Notes under the pieces: model-generated
The model's input: only the letters and a program-made list of their open reading frames with translations
What the model was told of the DNA's origin: nothing
Databases searched by the model: none
Assembly: GCF_900105415.1 (NCBI RefSeq)
Contig: NZ_FNSM01000001.1
Span: 5,977,501 to 6,041,500 of the forward strand
Source of the DNA: Streptomyces sp. TLI_105
Lineage (GTDB): Bacteria; Actinomycetota; Actinomycetes; Streptomycetales; Streptomycetaceae
Reading direction: 5' to 3'
Length of the DNA stretch: 64,000 nt
Translations under genes and position numbers: made by a program
Shown: in pieces, positions 50,548-59,589 of the stretch
Layout: the number at the start of each line of letters is the position of its first letter
Position numbering within the stretch: position 1 is the stretch's first letter

Positions 50548-50717
50548 ACCAGGACTGAGTACCCGTACCTAGGGGTCGAGATGAGTAGGCGCGCGGATGG
50601 GGCCGGGGGCGCCCGGAGGAGAGAGTGGAGTCCACGGAAGGGGCGCGGCTCCGGTACCGCCGGCACGGGGCTGCGGAACGGGGCCGCGCACCTGCCGGCA
50701 CGGGGGGCGAAAGGAAG

Positions 50718-50766
50718 GCCGGTGCGGCGAGGCTCGGGGGGATCGAGCCTCACCGCGCCGGCCTTT
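50718..50766. terminator. Strong hairpin terminator after the TetR gene
   Basis: Long stem GGCCGGTGCGGCGAGGCTCG with CGAGCCTCACCGCGCCGGCC, then TTTTCG on the plus side and CCTTTC on the minus side. It lies 120 bases past the TetR stop in the gap 50535-50887. Confidence 0.8.
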
Positions 50767-50798
50767 TCGCGTACGGCTCGACGGTCCCGCCTGCGCGG

Positions 50799-50880
50799 GC
50801 CCGGCCTTTCGCGTGCGCAGGCCCGGTCTTCCCTGCGCCGGCCCGGTCTTCCGTACGTCGGCCCGGTCTTCCGTGCGCCG
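50799..50880. repeat. 20-bp tandem repeats
   Basis: Three head-to-tail units of 20 bp, GCCCGGTCTTCCCTGCGCCG, GCCCGGTCTTCCGTACGTCG and GCCCGGTCTTCCGTGCGCCG (50821-50880), preceded by one diverged 22-bp unit from 50799. They end eight bases before the TetR stop. Confidence 0.85.
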
Positions 50881-50887
50881 GTCGGTG

Positions 50888-51496
50888 TCAGCGGCCGCCG
50901 ACGCGGCCGTGCAGCAGGCGGGAGAGTGCCGCGTGCACGTCGTCGAGCGACCGCTCGCTCTGGAAGGCCTGCCAGTCGAGCGCCGCCACCAGCACCATCC
51001 CGACCAGCGCCGCCGCCGTCAGCTGGACGTCGATCTCCTCGCTCAGCTCACCGGCCGCGACCCCCTCGCGCAGCACCCCCTCGACCACCGCGACGGCCTC
51101 CTGACGCACCACCAGGAGCGTGGAGTTCCAGGCCCGGTTGGTGCGCCAGAGCTCGGCCACGTACAGCTGGGTGAAGGCCGGGTAGCGGTCGATGAAGACG
51201 AGGCCCGCGCGGATCATCGCGTCCAGCGCGTCGACCCGGCTCCCGCCGCGCTCGGCGGTCTCCTCGGCCGCCGAGCGCAGGGAGGCGGTGAGCAGCGACA
51301 CCCCGTGGCGCAGCAGCTCCTCGAAGAGCTCGGTCTTGCTCTTGAAGTTGTAGTAGACCGTGCCCTTGGCCACGCCGGCCCGCTCGGCGATCTCGTCCAC
51401 CGTCGTCGCGGAGAAGCCCTGTTCCGCGATGAGGGTGACGGCCGCCTCGTAGAGCTTCGTGCGGGTGGCCTGGCGTCGGGTGCTGCTGCTGTCCAT
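50888..51496 (-). CDS. TetR-family transcriptional repressor
   Basis: 202 residues if ATG 51496 is used; GTG 51511 gives 207. The helix-turn-helix is FSATTVDEIAERAGVAKGTVYYNFKSK. The ligand domain is helical with many aromatic residues, suited to hydrophobic effectors. It is the last gene of the ABC-YhgE-TetR unit, only 19 bases after the YhgE stop, so it probably represses its own operon at 54586-54611. Confidence 0.94.
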   Translation of the reverse strand: MDSSSTRRQATRTKLYEAAVTLIAEQGFSATTVDEIAERAGVAKGTVYYNFKSKTELFEELLRHGVSLLTASLRSAAEETAERGGSRVDALDAMIRAGLVFIDRYPAFTQLYVAELWRTNRAWNSTLLVVRQEAVAVVEGVLREGVAAGELSEEIDVQLTAAALVGMVLVAALDWQAFQSERSLDDVHAALSRLLHGRVGGR

Positions 51497-51515
51497 GGCG
51501 TCGATTCTCACAGGT

Positions 51516-53639
51516 TCAGAGCGACAGTTCGGGGTGGAGCCGGTCGAGCGTCCACACCTGCTTCTTGCGCGCCGAGACGGCGGTCAGGGCCAGGGCGCCC
51601 ACGGTGAAGGCCGTCAGGACCGCGCAGGCCTGCCAGACCGGTCCGATCCCGCCGCCGGTGATCAGCCGGCGCAGCGCCTCGACCACGTAGCTCATCGGCA
51701 GGAACGGGTGGACGGCGTTGAAGAAGGCCGGGCTGGTCTGGACGGGGTACGTGCCGCCCGCCGAGGTCAGCTGGAGCATCAGGAACGCGAGCACCAGGAT
51801 CCGGCCCGCCGCGCCGAAGCGGGCGTTGAGCCACTGGATGATCGCGGCGAAGCAGCAGGTGACGAGGGCGAGGAAGCCGATCGTGCCGGCGGCCCGGGTC
51901 ATCTGGAGGCCGAGGCCCCAGTGCAGGACCGACATCAGGGCCGCGACCTGGAGGACGCCGATGGCCGCCACCGGGAGCCAGCCCGCCAGCGCGATCCGCC
52001 AGGCGGAGCCGCCCGCGGCGAGGGCGCGCCGGTTCAGCGGCTGGATGATCATGTACGCGACCATCGCGCCGACCCAGAGGGAGAGCGGGATGAAGTACGG
52101 GGCGAAACCCGTGCCGTAGTTCGGCGCCTTGTGCAGGGACTGCGAGGCCAGCTTCACCGGGTCGGCCATGACCTCCGTGCGCCGGTCGCGGTCCTGCTTG
52201 TCGTAGTCGGGGATCTGGTCGACCCCGTCCTTGAGGCCGGTGGCGAGGGTGCCCGAGCCGTCGGCCAGCTTGAACAGACCGCCGTCGAGGGCGCCCGCGC
52301 CCTTCTTGAGCTTGCCCACGCCGGTGTCGAGGCTGACCGAGCCGGTCTTCGCCTCGGTGATGCCGGTGTGCAGCCGGTCCGCGCCCTTCGCGACCTTCTG
52401 CGCGCCCTCGTTGAGCTCGTTGATCTTCCTGATGGCGTTCTCGACGTCCTCGTCGAGGTGCGGGGCGCGGGCGGCCAGCTCGTCGGCCTGCTTCCTGAGC
52501 TTGGTGAGGCGGGCGTCCAGGGTCTTCAGGTCGTCGGCGTCGTCCTTGGTGAGCTCGTGCACGTCGTCGGCGATGGTGGCGACGTCGTCGGCGGACTGCG
52601 AGGCCTTCCCGAGCTTCTCGCAGACCTCGGGGTCGAGGGCGGGAGCGGTGCCGGGAGTGATGCCGGGGGCGGTGGCGGAGGTGTTCACGCACAGCTCGCG
52701 GTGGAGCTTGGCGAGATCGTCGTCCGCCCTGTGCGCGGCGGCGCGGACCAAGGGCGCCCGCCTGACCAGATCGGCCAGGTTGTTCTGGGCGGCCGCAGCG
52801 GAGTCGGAGACGAGCCGGGCGGTGTCGCGGATCGACTTGCCGTTGTTCGCCAGGTACGGGCGGACCTTGTCGGCGGTGCCGTTCACCTTGTCGGCGAGGG
52901 TCTGCGTGCCGTTCGCGACCTTGCGGGAGCCGTTCTCCAGGTCCTTGGCGCCCTTGTCGAGCTTCTTCAGACCGGTGGCCAGGTCACCGCTGCCGGCCTT
53001 GGCGTCCGTGAGGCCGTCCGACAGGCTCTTGGAGCCCTTCTTCGCCTTGTCCACGCCCTGCTTGAGGTCGGCCGCGCCCTTGGCGGCCTTCGCGGTGGCG
53101 TCGTGGATGTCGGAGAAGGAGATGAAGATCTTGTCGAGGAAGGTGCGCGAGGACTTCGTGGAGGCCGCGGTGCGCACCTCGGAGAAGACCGTCCGGGAGA
53201 TCTGGCCGACGATGTAGTTGTTCGCGTCGTTCGTCCGCACCCGGAGCGCGCCGGTCTCGGGGGAGTCGCCGGAGCTGGAGGCGATGCGGCTGCTGAAGTC
53301 GCCGGGCATGGTCAGGGACAGGTAGTACGTCCCGTCCTCCACGCCCGCGCGTGCCTCGGCGTCGCTCACCCGGTGCCACTCGAAGGTCTCGCTCTTCAGG
53401 AGCCCCTCGGTGATGTCGTCACCGGCGTGGATCTCCTTGCCGCCGGCGGTGGCGCCCCGGTCCTCGTTGACGAGGGCGACGGGGATCTTGTCGAGCCTGC
53501 TGTACGGGTCCCAGAACGAGTACAGGTACAGGGCGCCGTACAGCAGGGGCAGCAGCAGGATCGCGACGAGCGCGGCGCGCGGCAGCTTTCCCCTGCCGAA
53601 GCGCTTCAGCTCAAGCGCGGCCAGTTTCGGCGAGCGCAT
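51516..53639 (-). CDS. YhgE/Pip-domain membrane protein
   Basis: 707 residues. The N-terminal helix is VAILLLPLLYGALYLYSF; then about 400 residues lie outside the membrane, with long coiled-coil heptads (GLTDAKAGSGDLATGLKKLD and similar); then about six membrane helices from residue 500. This is an ABC-2-type permease plan with an enlarged outer domain. The gene start overlaps the ABC ATPase gene by 29 bases. Transported substrate unknown; in other bacteria YhgE/Pip proteins are phage receptors or membrane-stress exporters. Confidence 0.92.
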   Translation of the reverse strand: MRSPKLAALELKRFGRGKLPRAALVAILLLPLLYGALYLYSFWDPYSRLDKIPVALVNEDRGATAGGKEIHAGDDITEGLLKSETFEWHRVSDAEARAGVEDGTYYLSLTMPGDFSSRIASSSGDSPETGALRVRTNDANNYIVGQISRTVFSEVRTAASTKSSRTFLDKIFISFSDIHDATAKAAKGAADLKQGVDKAKKGSKSLSDGLTDAKAGSGDLATGLKKLDKGAKDLENGSRKVANGTQTLADKVNGTADKVRPYLANNGKSIRDTARLVSDSAAAAQNNLADLVRRAPLVRAAAHRADDDLAKLHRELCVNTSATAPGITPGTAPALDPEVCEKLGKASQSADDVATIADDVHELTKDDADDLKTLDARLTKLRKQADELAARAPHLDEDVENAIRKINELNEGAQKVAKGADRLHTGITEAKTGSVSLDTGVGKLKKGAGALDGGLFKLADGSGTLATGLKDGVDQIPDYDKQDRDRRTEVMADPVKLASQSLHKAPNYGTGFAPYFIPLSLWVGAMVAYMIIQPLNRRALAAGGSAWRIALAGWLPVAAIGVLQVAALMSVLHWGLGLQMTRAAGTIGFLALVTCCFAAIIQWLNARFGAAGRILVLAFLMLQLTSAGGTYPVQTSPAFFNAVHPFLPMSYVVEALRRLITGGGIGPVWQACAVLTAFTVGALALTAVSARKKQVWTLDRLHPELSL

Positions 53640-54579
53640 CGGCCGCCCCCTCCTCGGTCGTGTCGTCGGTGGTGTCGTCGGCCGCGGTCTCCCCGACGGC
53701 GGCCTGGTCGGCGTCGGCGTCGCCGGTGGTGGTGTCCGCCGCGGCGCGGCCCTCGGCACCGGGCTTCGCGGCGGGGGTCCCCGTGGCGGTGGCCTCCGTG
53801 GTGCCGGTCTCCGTGTCGGAGGCCGGGGCCTCGGGGGCGGCCGGGACGGCCTCGCCGGAGAGCGTCGTGATGCGCAGGGCGTCCTCGGGGGCCTCGCTGC
53901 AGACGGCGAGGACCGTCGTCCCGGCGGCGGCCAGGGAGCGCAGCAGCGCCCAGGCCTCGGCGCGGTCGGCGTCCGAGAGCTTCAGGTCCGTGTCGTCCAC
54001 GGCGAGCAGCCGGGGACGGCCGATCAGGGCGAGGGCGATCGAGAGCCGCAGCGCCTCGAGCCGCTCCAGGTCCCGTACGGAGGTCCGCTCGCCCTTCGGC
54101 AGGGCGGCGAGGTCCAGACCCGCGGCCGCCACCGCCTCTTCGATCCGGGCCCGGCTCGTCGCGGCCCGCTCGGCGGGGCGGCGCAGGAGCGCCCGTACGG
54201 AACCGTCGTAGCGGCGCTGGAGCAGGGCCCGCTCGCGCAGGTGCTCGGCGACCGTGAAGGCGGGGTCGAGCTCGCTGACGCCCGGGACCTGACCGAGCGC
54301 GCTGATCCGGCGCACGGCGGCCATCTTGCGGGGCAGGAGCAGGCCGCCGACCTCGGCGTGGCCCTCCTCGGCCTTCATCCGGCCGGTGAGCGCGAGCAGC
54401 AGACAGGTGCGCCCGGAGCCCGAAGGGCCCTCGATGGCCACCAGCGCGCCCGGCTCGGCGCGGAAGGAGACCTGCCGGAAGGCCCAGCCGCGCGGTCCCT
54501 TCAGTCCGAAGCCGTCCGCGACGACGGCGGCGCCGTGCGGCTGTTCCTCGGTTTCCGTGCCCACGGACTCACCCCCCAT
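53611..54579 (-). CDS. Degenerate ABC-transporter ATP-binding protein
   Basis: 322 residues. Walker A is GPSGSGRTC, with Arg replacing the catalytic Lys; the signature region reads SVRDLERLEALRLSIALAL rather than LSGGQ; Walker B LLAVDDTD has Asp in place of the catalytic Glu. The last 90 residues are a disordered Thr/Ala/Asp/Glu-rich tail. The ATP site may bind but hydrolyse poorly, so it could be regulatory. ATG 54579 starts just after the inverted repeat; GTG 54564 is an alternative. Confidence 0.85.
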   Translation of the reverse strand: MGGESVGTETEEQPHGAAVVADGFGLKGPRGWAFRQVSFRAEPGALVAIEGPSGSGRTCLLLALTGRMKAEEGHAEVGGLLLPRKMAAVRRISALGQVPGVSELDPAFTVAEHLRERALLQRRYDGSVRALLRRPAERAATSRARIEEAVAAAGLDLAALPKGERTSVRDLERLEALRLSIALALIGRPRLLAVDDTDLKLSDADRAEAWALLRSLAAAGTTVLAVCSEAPEDALRITTLSGEAVPAAPEAPASDTETGTTEATATGTPAAKPGAEGRAAADTTTGDADADQAAVGETAADDTTDDTTEEGAADALAETGRA

Positions 54580-54585
54580 TCCCCT

Positions 54586-54611
54586 TTTTGAACTGACCAG
54601 TCAGTTCAAAA
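54586..54611. promoter_or_regulatory. TetR operator: perfect 11-bp inverted repeat
   Basis: TTTTGAACTGA, spacer CCAG, TCAGTTCAAAA. It lies seven bases before the ATPase gene start, where it would block the whole ABC-YhgE-TetR operon. Confidence 0.85.
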
Positions 54612-54726
54612 GTTACCCCCGAGTTGGACTTCAGGCAAAACCCCAGGTCAGCGCGATTGTCAGTGGGACGCGACACGATGAACACATACGGCCACAGCGC
54701 CGTCACGCGACGACAGGAGGCTCGAC

Positions 54727-55245
54727 ATGGCCGACCCTTCCGCAGCAGCCGCGCCCCGCCGCCGACCCGCCCCGGGGGAGACGGGACCCGCATCCGACAT
54801 CCACCCCGTCCCGCGCCGCTCCGCCGCCCCGCCCGCCGCCCTCGACCTCCTCGCCAAGTCCCACGCCGGACTCGCCGAGGCCGCCGCCCTCGACCGCCCC
54901 CACGAGCGGTACGCCACCGCCCACCTCGCCGCCCTGCGCGCCGCGGCCGCCGTGCTCGCCGCCCGGGGCAGGCCCGAGACCGACCCCCGCCGCCGCCGAC
55001 GGATACGGAGCGCCTGGGAGCTCCTCGCCGAGCTGGCGCCCGAGCTGACCGAGTGGAGCGCCCTCTTCGCCGCCGGCGCCCAGCGCCGGGCCCGCGCCGA
55101 GGCCGGCATCAGCGGCGCGGCCACCCGGCGCGAGGCCGACGACCTGATCAGGGACGCCGCGCACTTCCTGCGCCTGGTCGAGCGGCTGCTCGCCCTCCAG
55201 CCCGTACCGCCCCGCCGGTCCGGGGCCGACGAGGCCGGAGGATGA
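54727..55245 (+). CDS. SAV_6107-family HEPN-domain protein
   Basis: 172 residues after AGGAGG. A Pro/Ala-rich start is followed by a helical bundle: ALDLLAKSHAGLAEAAAL, HERYATAHLAALRAAAAVLAARG, SAWELLAELAPELTEWSALFAAGA and READDLIRDAAHFLRLVERLL. The usual RNase RxxxxH site of toxin HEPN proteins is absent, so an adapter role is likely. Confidence 0.82.
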   Translation: MADPSAAAAPRRRPAPGETGPASDIHPVPRRSAAPPAALDLLAKSHAGLAEAAALDRPHERYATAHLAALRAAAAVLAARGRPETDPRRRRRIRSAWELLAELAPELTEWSALFAAGAQRRARAEAGISGAATRREADDLIRDAAHFLRLVERLLALQPVPPRRSGADEAGG

Positions 55246-55312
55246 TCCGAAAGGCGGGGACGAGGCCATAGGGTGGGGAGCGTCCGTACCCGTCACCGAG
55301 GAGTCAACAGCC

Positions 55313-56101
55313 GTGCCGGACCCTTCCCCTGTCTTCGGTCGAGAGGCGTCGTCGCGTCCGTCGCGCGCCTCCCTGCGTACCGCCGTCGTCTGGGACGTCC
55401 TCAAAGACGCCCTGGACCGCCGGGTCGAGGCGACCGGGAAGGACAGCCTCGACGTCCTCGACACGGGCGGCGGCTCCGGGAACTTCGCGGTGCCGGTGGC
55501 CCGCCTCGGTCACCGGGTCACCGTCGTCGACCCCAGCCCCAACGCGCTCTTCGCGCTGGAGCGCCGGGCCGCCGAGGCCGGCGTCGCCGACCTCGTCACC
55601 GGCGTCCAGGGCGACATCCGCGGCCTCTTCGACGTGGTCGGGCGCGAGGAGTACGACACCGCGCTCTGCCACGGCGTCCTGGAGTACGTCGACGACCCCG
55701 CCGAGGGCGTGCGGAACGCCGCCGCCGCGCTCCGCCCCGCCGGCAGCCTCAGCCTGCTCGCCGCCGGGGTCGGCGGCGCCGTCCTCGCCCGCGCCCTCGC
55801 CGGCCACTTCACCGAGGCCCGGCACGCGCTCGACGACCCCGCCGGCCGCTGGGGCGCCGGCGACCCCGTGCCCCGGCGCTTCACCGCCGAGCAGCTCACC
55901 GAGCTCGCCGACGAGGCCGGACTCGAAGTCGGCGCCGTGCACGGTGTCCGGGTCTTCGCCGACCTGGTCCCCGGCGCCCTCGTCGACACCGAGCCCGGCG
56001 CCGCCGAGGCCCTGCTCAGGCTGGAGGCGGCCGCCGCGGAGCTGCCCTCCTTCCAGGCCATCGCCACCCAGCTGCACCTTCTCGGCGAGAAGCGGGCCTG
56101 A
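55313..56101 (+). CDS. Class I SAM-dependent methyltransferase
   Basis: 262 residues from GTG 55313 (GAGGAG nine bases before). SAM-binding motif I VLDTGGGSGNFAVPVARLGH and the acidic loop VVDPSPNALFALERRA near residues 45-85; LCHGVLEYVDDPAEG is motif IV. The acceptor is unknown. Confidence 0.9.
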   Translation: MPDPSPVFGREASSRPSRASLRTAVVWDVLKDALDRRVEATGKDSLDVLDTGGGSGNFAVPVARLGHRVTVVDPSPNALFALERRAAEAGVADLVTGVQGDIRGLFDVVGREEYDTALCHGVLEYVDDPAEGVRNAAAALRPAGSLSLLAAGVGGAVLARALAGHFTEARHALDDPAGRWGAGDPVPRRFTAEQLTELADEAGLEVGAVHGVRVFADLVPGALVDTEPGAAEALLRLEAAAAELPSFQAIATQLHLLGEKRA

Positions 56102-56293
56102 GCGGAACGCCCACCCGGTCGGCGGTGCGGCCGCGCTGCTCCATGGAGTACGCCACAGCCCGCCCGATGAGGGGCTCCGCCCCGTATGATCGGGGGACAC
56201 CATCCGGCATGACGGAGAAGGGCCTGGGGAATCAACGCCTCAGCAACCGATCCGCATGGCGGCCCGGATTGGCTATTCGGCATTGAGGGCGGG

Positions 56294-56322
56294 TTTCACG
56301 GGGGCGATTCCCTGCCTATCCT
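56294..56322 (+). promoter_or_regulatory. Candidate sigma-70 promoter of the DUF3040 gene
   Basis: TTTCAC, 17-base spacer, TATCCT. The leader would be about 45 bases with AGGAGG. The rest of the 271-base gap (56102-56372) shows no gene. Confidence 0.5.
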
Positions 56323-56372
56323 GAAAGGGCCGCAAACCGGTCGCCCCCGCGACCGACGACTAGGAGGACTCC

Positions 56373-56777
56373 GTGCCGCTCTCGGAGCACGAGCAGCGAA
56401 TGCTCGAGCAGATGGAGCGAGCGCTGTACGCCGAAGATCCCAAGTTCGCGACAGCGCTCGAGGGAAGCGGACTGCGTACGTACACCCGGCGACGGGTCTA
56501 CCAGGCAGTCGCCGGCTTCCTGGTGGGTATCGCGCTCCTCATGGCCGGAATGGTCGCACAGCAGATCTGGATCAGCGTGGTGGGATTCCTCGTCATGCTG
56601 GGCTGCGCGGTCCTGGCGGTCACCGGATGGCGCAAGGCGCCGAAGCCGGGTGAGCAGCGGGCCAGGGGCGGGATGGCGGCCGATAGCCGTCAGACCCGGC
56701 AGCGACGCTCCATGATGAACCGGATCGAGGAGCGGTGGCAGCGCCGCCGCGACGAGCAGCAGGGTGGCGGCCACTGA
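56373..56777 (+). CDS. DUF3040 membrane protein
   Basis: 134 residues from GTG 56373. MPLSEHEQRMLEQMERALYAEDPKFA at the start is the DUF3040 signature; two membrane helices follow (VAGFLVGIALLMAGMVAQQI and SVVGFLVMLGCAVLAVTGW), then a basic cytoplasmic tail. Common near mraZ/rsmH and dinB in actinobacteria; function unknown. Confidence 0.93.
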   Translation: MPLSEHEQRMLEQMERALYAEDPKFATALEGSGLRTYTRRRVYQAVAGFLVGIALLMAGMVAQQIWISVVGFLVMLGCAVLAVTGWRKAPKPGEQRARGGMAADSRQTRQRRSMMNRIEERWQRRRDEQQGGGH

Positions 56778-56813
56778 CGGCGTCCGAGCGGTAGCCCCGC
56801 CCCCGAAACCAAC

Positions 56814-56862
56814 CGAGCCCCGCAGGGCCGGCGCCCTCTCGGCGCCTCCCCTGCGGGGCTCG
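56814..56862 (+). terminator. Terminator after the DUF3040 gene
   Basis: Outer arms CGAGCCCCGCAGGG and CCCTGCGGGGCTCG with GGCGCC-rich inner pairing. Confidence 0.82.
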
Positions 56863-57088
56863 CCCTGTCCCGGGACCTGCGGGCGGCACGCTTGACCGGA
56901 CGGCGCCCGGGCTCCCGCCCGCAGGGGCGGCCCCCGCTCCGGGCTCCCGCCCCTGCCCACCCGCCGCGCGGGTCGGCCACGACCGCCGGGCGGCTCCCAC
57001 CTGTCCGTGGGGGGCCGCGCCCGGCGGGGCGGCGCCCCCGCTTTCGTGCGGGCTGCGCCCGCCTGGGCGGCGCCCCGCCCACACCTCC

Positions 57089-57155
57089 GTGGGGGCAATC
57101 GTCCCGCTCGAGCAGGGGGGACCCCCCTCGCCCCAGCGGAACGACTGCCCACAAC
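57089..57155. repeat. Short inverted form of the intergenic repeat
   Basis: GTGGGGGCAATCGTCCCGCT (57089-57108) faces AGCGGAACGACTGCCCAC, with CTCGAGCAGGGGGGACCCCC in between. It is a contracted version of the 20302-20581 palindrome, inside the 56778-57198 gap, which has no gene. Further GGGCGGCGCC-type steps precede it from about 56990. Confidence 0.8.
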
Positions 57156-57198
57156 GAGGGGCGGCGCGCACCGCCCGGGCGCGCACCGTCCGGTCCCC

Positions 57199-59589
57199 TC
57201 AGTTCGCCTCGCGTGCCCCCCGGCGGAAGAGGGTCGACGCTCGGGTTCTCACCGCCTCGGCGCGGGTCGACCAGCGGATCGTCGCGGTCGACCAGCGGGA
57301 CGAGGCCGTCCAGCGGAGGCGGACGGCCGAGCGGGGCGCCAGAAGGGCGCGGAGCCGCCCGCGCCGGTCGGCCCCCGCGTGGAACCCGGCCCGGACCCGG
57401 GCGGCCTCGGCGGCCAGGCCCGCGACGGGCTGCGGCCGGGGCGCGTACAGCACCTCCTCCACCGCCCGCGCCACCCGGTGCACCGCGTCCGCGGACTCGC
57501 CCCGCAGCCCACCGAGGCGGACGATCCGGGCCGCCGCCTTCCGAGGCGTCAGCGAGTCGTCGGGCTCGACCCCGTGGTCCCAGGCCGTGTCGTTGATCTC
57601 CTCCCAGACCGCGAGCGCGTCCGAGCCGAGCCGGCGGGCCCGGACCCGGTTCCGCCACAGCAGCGGCAGGAAGGGGAGGGAGAGGACGAGCACGGCCGTG
57701 AGGGACAGCAGCGTCACCGTCAGGAGGTCCGGACCCGAACCGTCCGAGGACGCCCCGGCCACCGCCTCGTCCGGACCGCAGTCGCCGAGCTTCCGCTCCT
57801 GCGGGGTGCAGCTCGCCGAGGCGCTCGGCGCGACGGACGGCTGCGCCGAGGCGCTCGCCTGCGGCTGCGCGGGCCCGGTGGCCGTGCCCGAGGGCGTGTT
57901 CTCCCGGGTGTACGAGGGGGTGGAGCCCCGCGAGGGGGTCGGCTCGAACCGGGTCCACCCGGCGCCCTCGAAGTACAGCTCGGGCCAGGCGTGCGCGTCC
58001 CGGATGCCGACGGAGACCGAGCCGTCGGTCTGGGTGGTGCCCGGCATGAAGCCCACGGCCACGCGGGCCGGGATGCCGAGCGAGCGGGCCATCGCCGCCA
58101 TGGAGAAGGAGAAGTGGACGCAGAAGCCCTCCTTGTCCTTCAGGAAGCGGGAGATCGCCTGCACACCGGTGCCGGACACGACGTCGACGTCGTAGCGGAA
58201 GCCGCCGTCCTGGGCGAACCAGTCCTGCAGCTTCACCGCCCGCTCGTAGTCGTTGCGCGCGCCCTTGGTGACCGACAGGGCCGTCGCCCGCACGTCGGCG
58301 GGCAGCGTGGTGGGCACCTTGGTGTACTCGCGGCGCAGCTTCTCCGGGGCGGGCCCGGCGTCGGCCAGCTGCCCGGCCGTCGGCTGCACGTCCAGGCTGG
58401 CGACCTGGTAGCGGGCGCCCTTGGTGGTCTGCTTGTCGTCGCCGACGAGCATCCGGCCGGCCGGCTCGTACCGCCAGCGGCCGTCGATGTCGACCCGGCC
58501 GGCCGGGTACGGCATGGGCAGCCACTTCTGCTCGTACGCCTCGGAGGCGACGAAGTTGCTGGTCACCTCGGTGATCTTGACGCTCTGGGAGAGGCCGTCC
58601 GGCCAGGGCAGCTGCTTGGGCACGTCCTCGATCGGGCGGACCGAGGACTTCCACGAGGTGCCGTCGAACTGGTCGAGCGCGACGAGCCGCAGGTACATGC
58701 CGCTGGTGTCGCGGGCGTTGGTCCGGTAGCGGATGACCTCCCGGTCCTCCGGCTGGCGCAGATTGTTCTGGAGGGAGACCAGCGGGTTCACGGCGGAGAT
58801 CGTGCCGCCCTTGCCGGCGCCTCCGTCCCCCTCGCCGTTGCCGCCGAAGAATCCGCCGGAGAAGCCCGGCAGCGCGAGCGGCGCCACCAGCGCGACGCCC
58901 ATGGCGACGGCGCCGATCCGGCGGCCGGTGCGGGCCGGGGCGAAGGCGGGGCCGCCGCCGACGACGGTCGAGCCGGGACGTCCGGAGCGCTGGGCGCCGC
59001 CGAAGACCCGGCCCCACTGGGAGAGCCGGTCACGGCCCTCGGCGAGGAGCAGCAGCAGATAGCCGGAGGCCGCGAGGAGGAACCAGAGCCAGCCCGCGCC
59101 GCCGCCGGAGAGCCCGGCGGCCACCGAGTACAGGGCGAGCAGCGGCAGGCCGGCCGGGGCCGCCTTGCGGAAGGTGACCGCGAGGGCGTCCACCAGGAGC
59201 CCGATCGCGACGACGCCGCCGACCAGCATGAGCCGGATGCCCTCGGTGTCGGGCGCGGGGATCGCGTACCGGCCGACGTCCTCGGCGCCCGCCCGGAACA
59301 GCTCGGCGGCGTGCGCGAGGGCCTCGGGGCCGGGGAAGAGCCAGAGGAGGGCCTGCTCGCGGGCGAAGAACAGGGTCAGCGCGAGGAGCACGGTGACGGT
59401 CTGGGCGAGGAGGGTCAGCGGCCGGGCCAGCGGCACCCGCCGCGCCAGCGTGCCGACCCCGCTCACCAGGGCGAGGACGAAGGCCGCCGTGAAGATCCAG
59501 GTCGCCGGCTTCACCAGGGGGAGCAGCGCCCCGGCCGCCATCAGGGTGGCGCCCCAGGAAGCGAGCGTCAGCCGTGTGCGGCCGCTCAT
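57199..59589 (-). CDS. TgpA-type transglutaminase-like membrane protein
   Basis: 796 residues from ATG 59589 with GGAGG six bases before. About eight membrane helices in residues 1-220; a large external transglutaminase-like domain with Cys490 in KEGFCVHFSFSMAAMARSLG and the His/Asp in DAHAWPELYFEG; one more helix at about 630; a cytoplasmic DUF4129-like end. Last gene of a moxR-DUF58-tgpA operon. A role in envelope or protein maturation is likely; the activity is untested here. Confidence 0.93.
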   Translation of the reverse strand: MSGRTRLTLASWGATLMAAGALLPLVKPATWIFTAAFVLALVSGVGTLARRVPLARPLTLLAQTVTVLLALTLFFAREQALLWLFPGPEALAHAAELFRAGAEDVGRYAIPAPDTEGIRLMLVGGVVAIGLLVDALAVTFRKAAPAGLPLLALYSVAAGLSGGGAGWLWFLLAASGYLLLLLAEGRDRLSQWGRVFGGAQRSGRPGSTVVGGGPAFAPARTGRRIGAVAMGVALVAPLALPGFSGGFFGGNGEGDGGAGKGGTISAVNPLVSLQNNLRQPEDREVIRYRTNARDTSGMYLRLVALDQFDGTSWKSSVRPIEDVPKQLPWPDGLSQSVKITEVTSNFVASEAYEQKWLPMPYPAGRVDIDGRWRYEPAGRMLVGDDKQTTKGARYQVASLDVQPTAGQLADAGPAPEKLRREYTKVPTTLPADVRATALSVTKGARNDYERAVKLQDWFAQDGGFRYDVDVVSGTGVQAISRFLKDKEGFCVHFSFSMAAMARSLGIPARVAVGFMPGTTQTDGSVSVGIRDAHAWPELYFEGAGWTRFEPTPSRGSTPSYTRENTPSGTATGPAQPQASASAQPSVAPSASASCTPQERKLGDCGPDEAVAGASSDGSGPDLLTVTLLSLTAVLVLSLPFLPLLWRNRVRARRLGSDALAVWEEINDTAWDHGVEPDDSLTPRKAAARIVRLGGLRGESADAVHRVARAVEEVLYAPRPQPVAGLAAEAARVRAGFHAGADRRGRLRALLAPRSAVRLRWTASSRWSTATIRWSTRAEAVRTRASTLFRRGAREAN

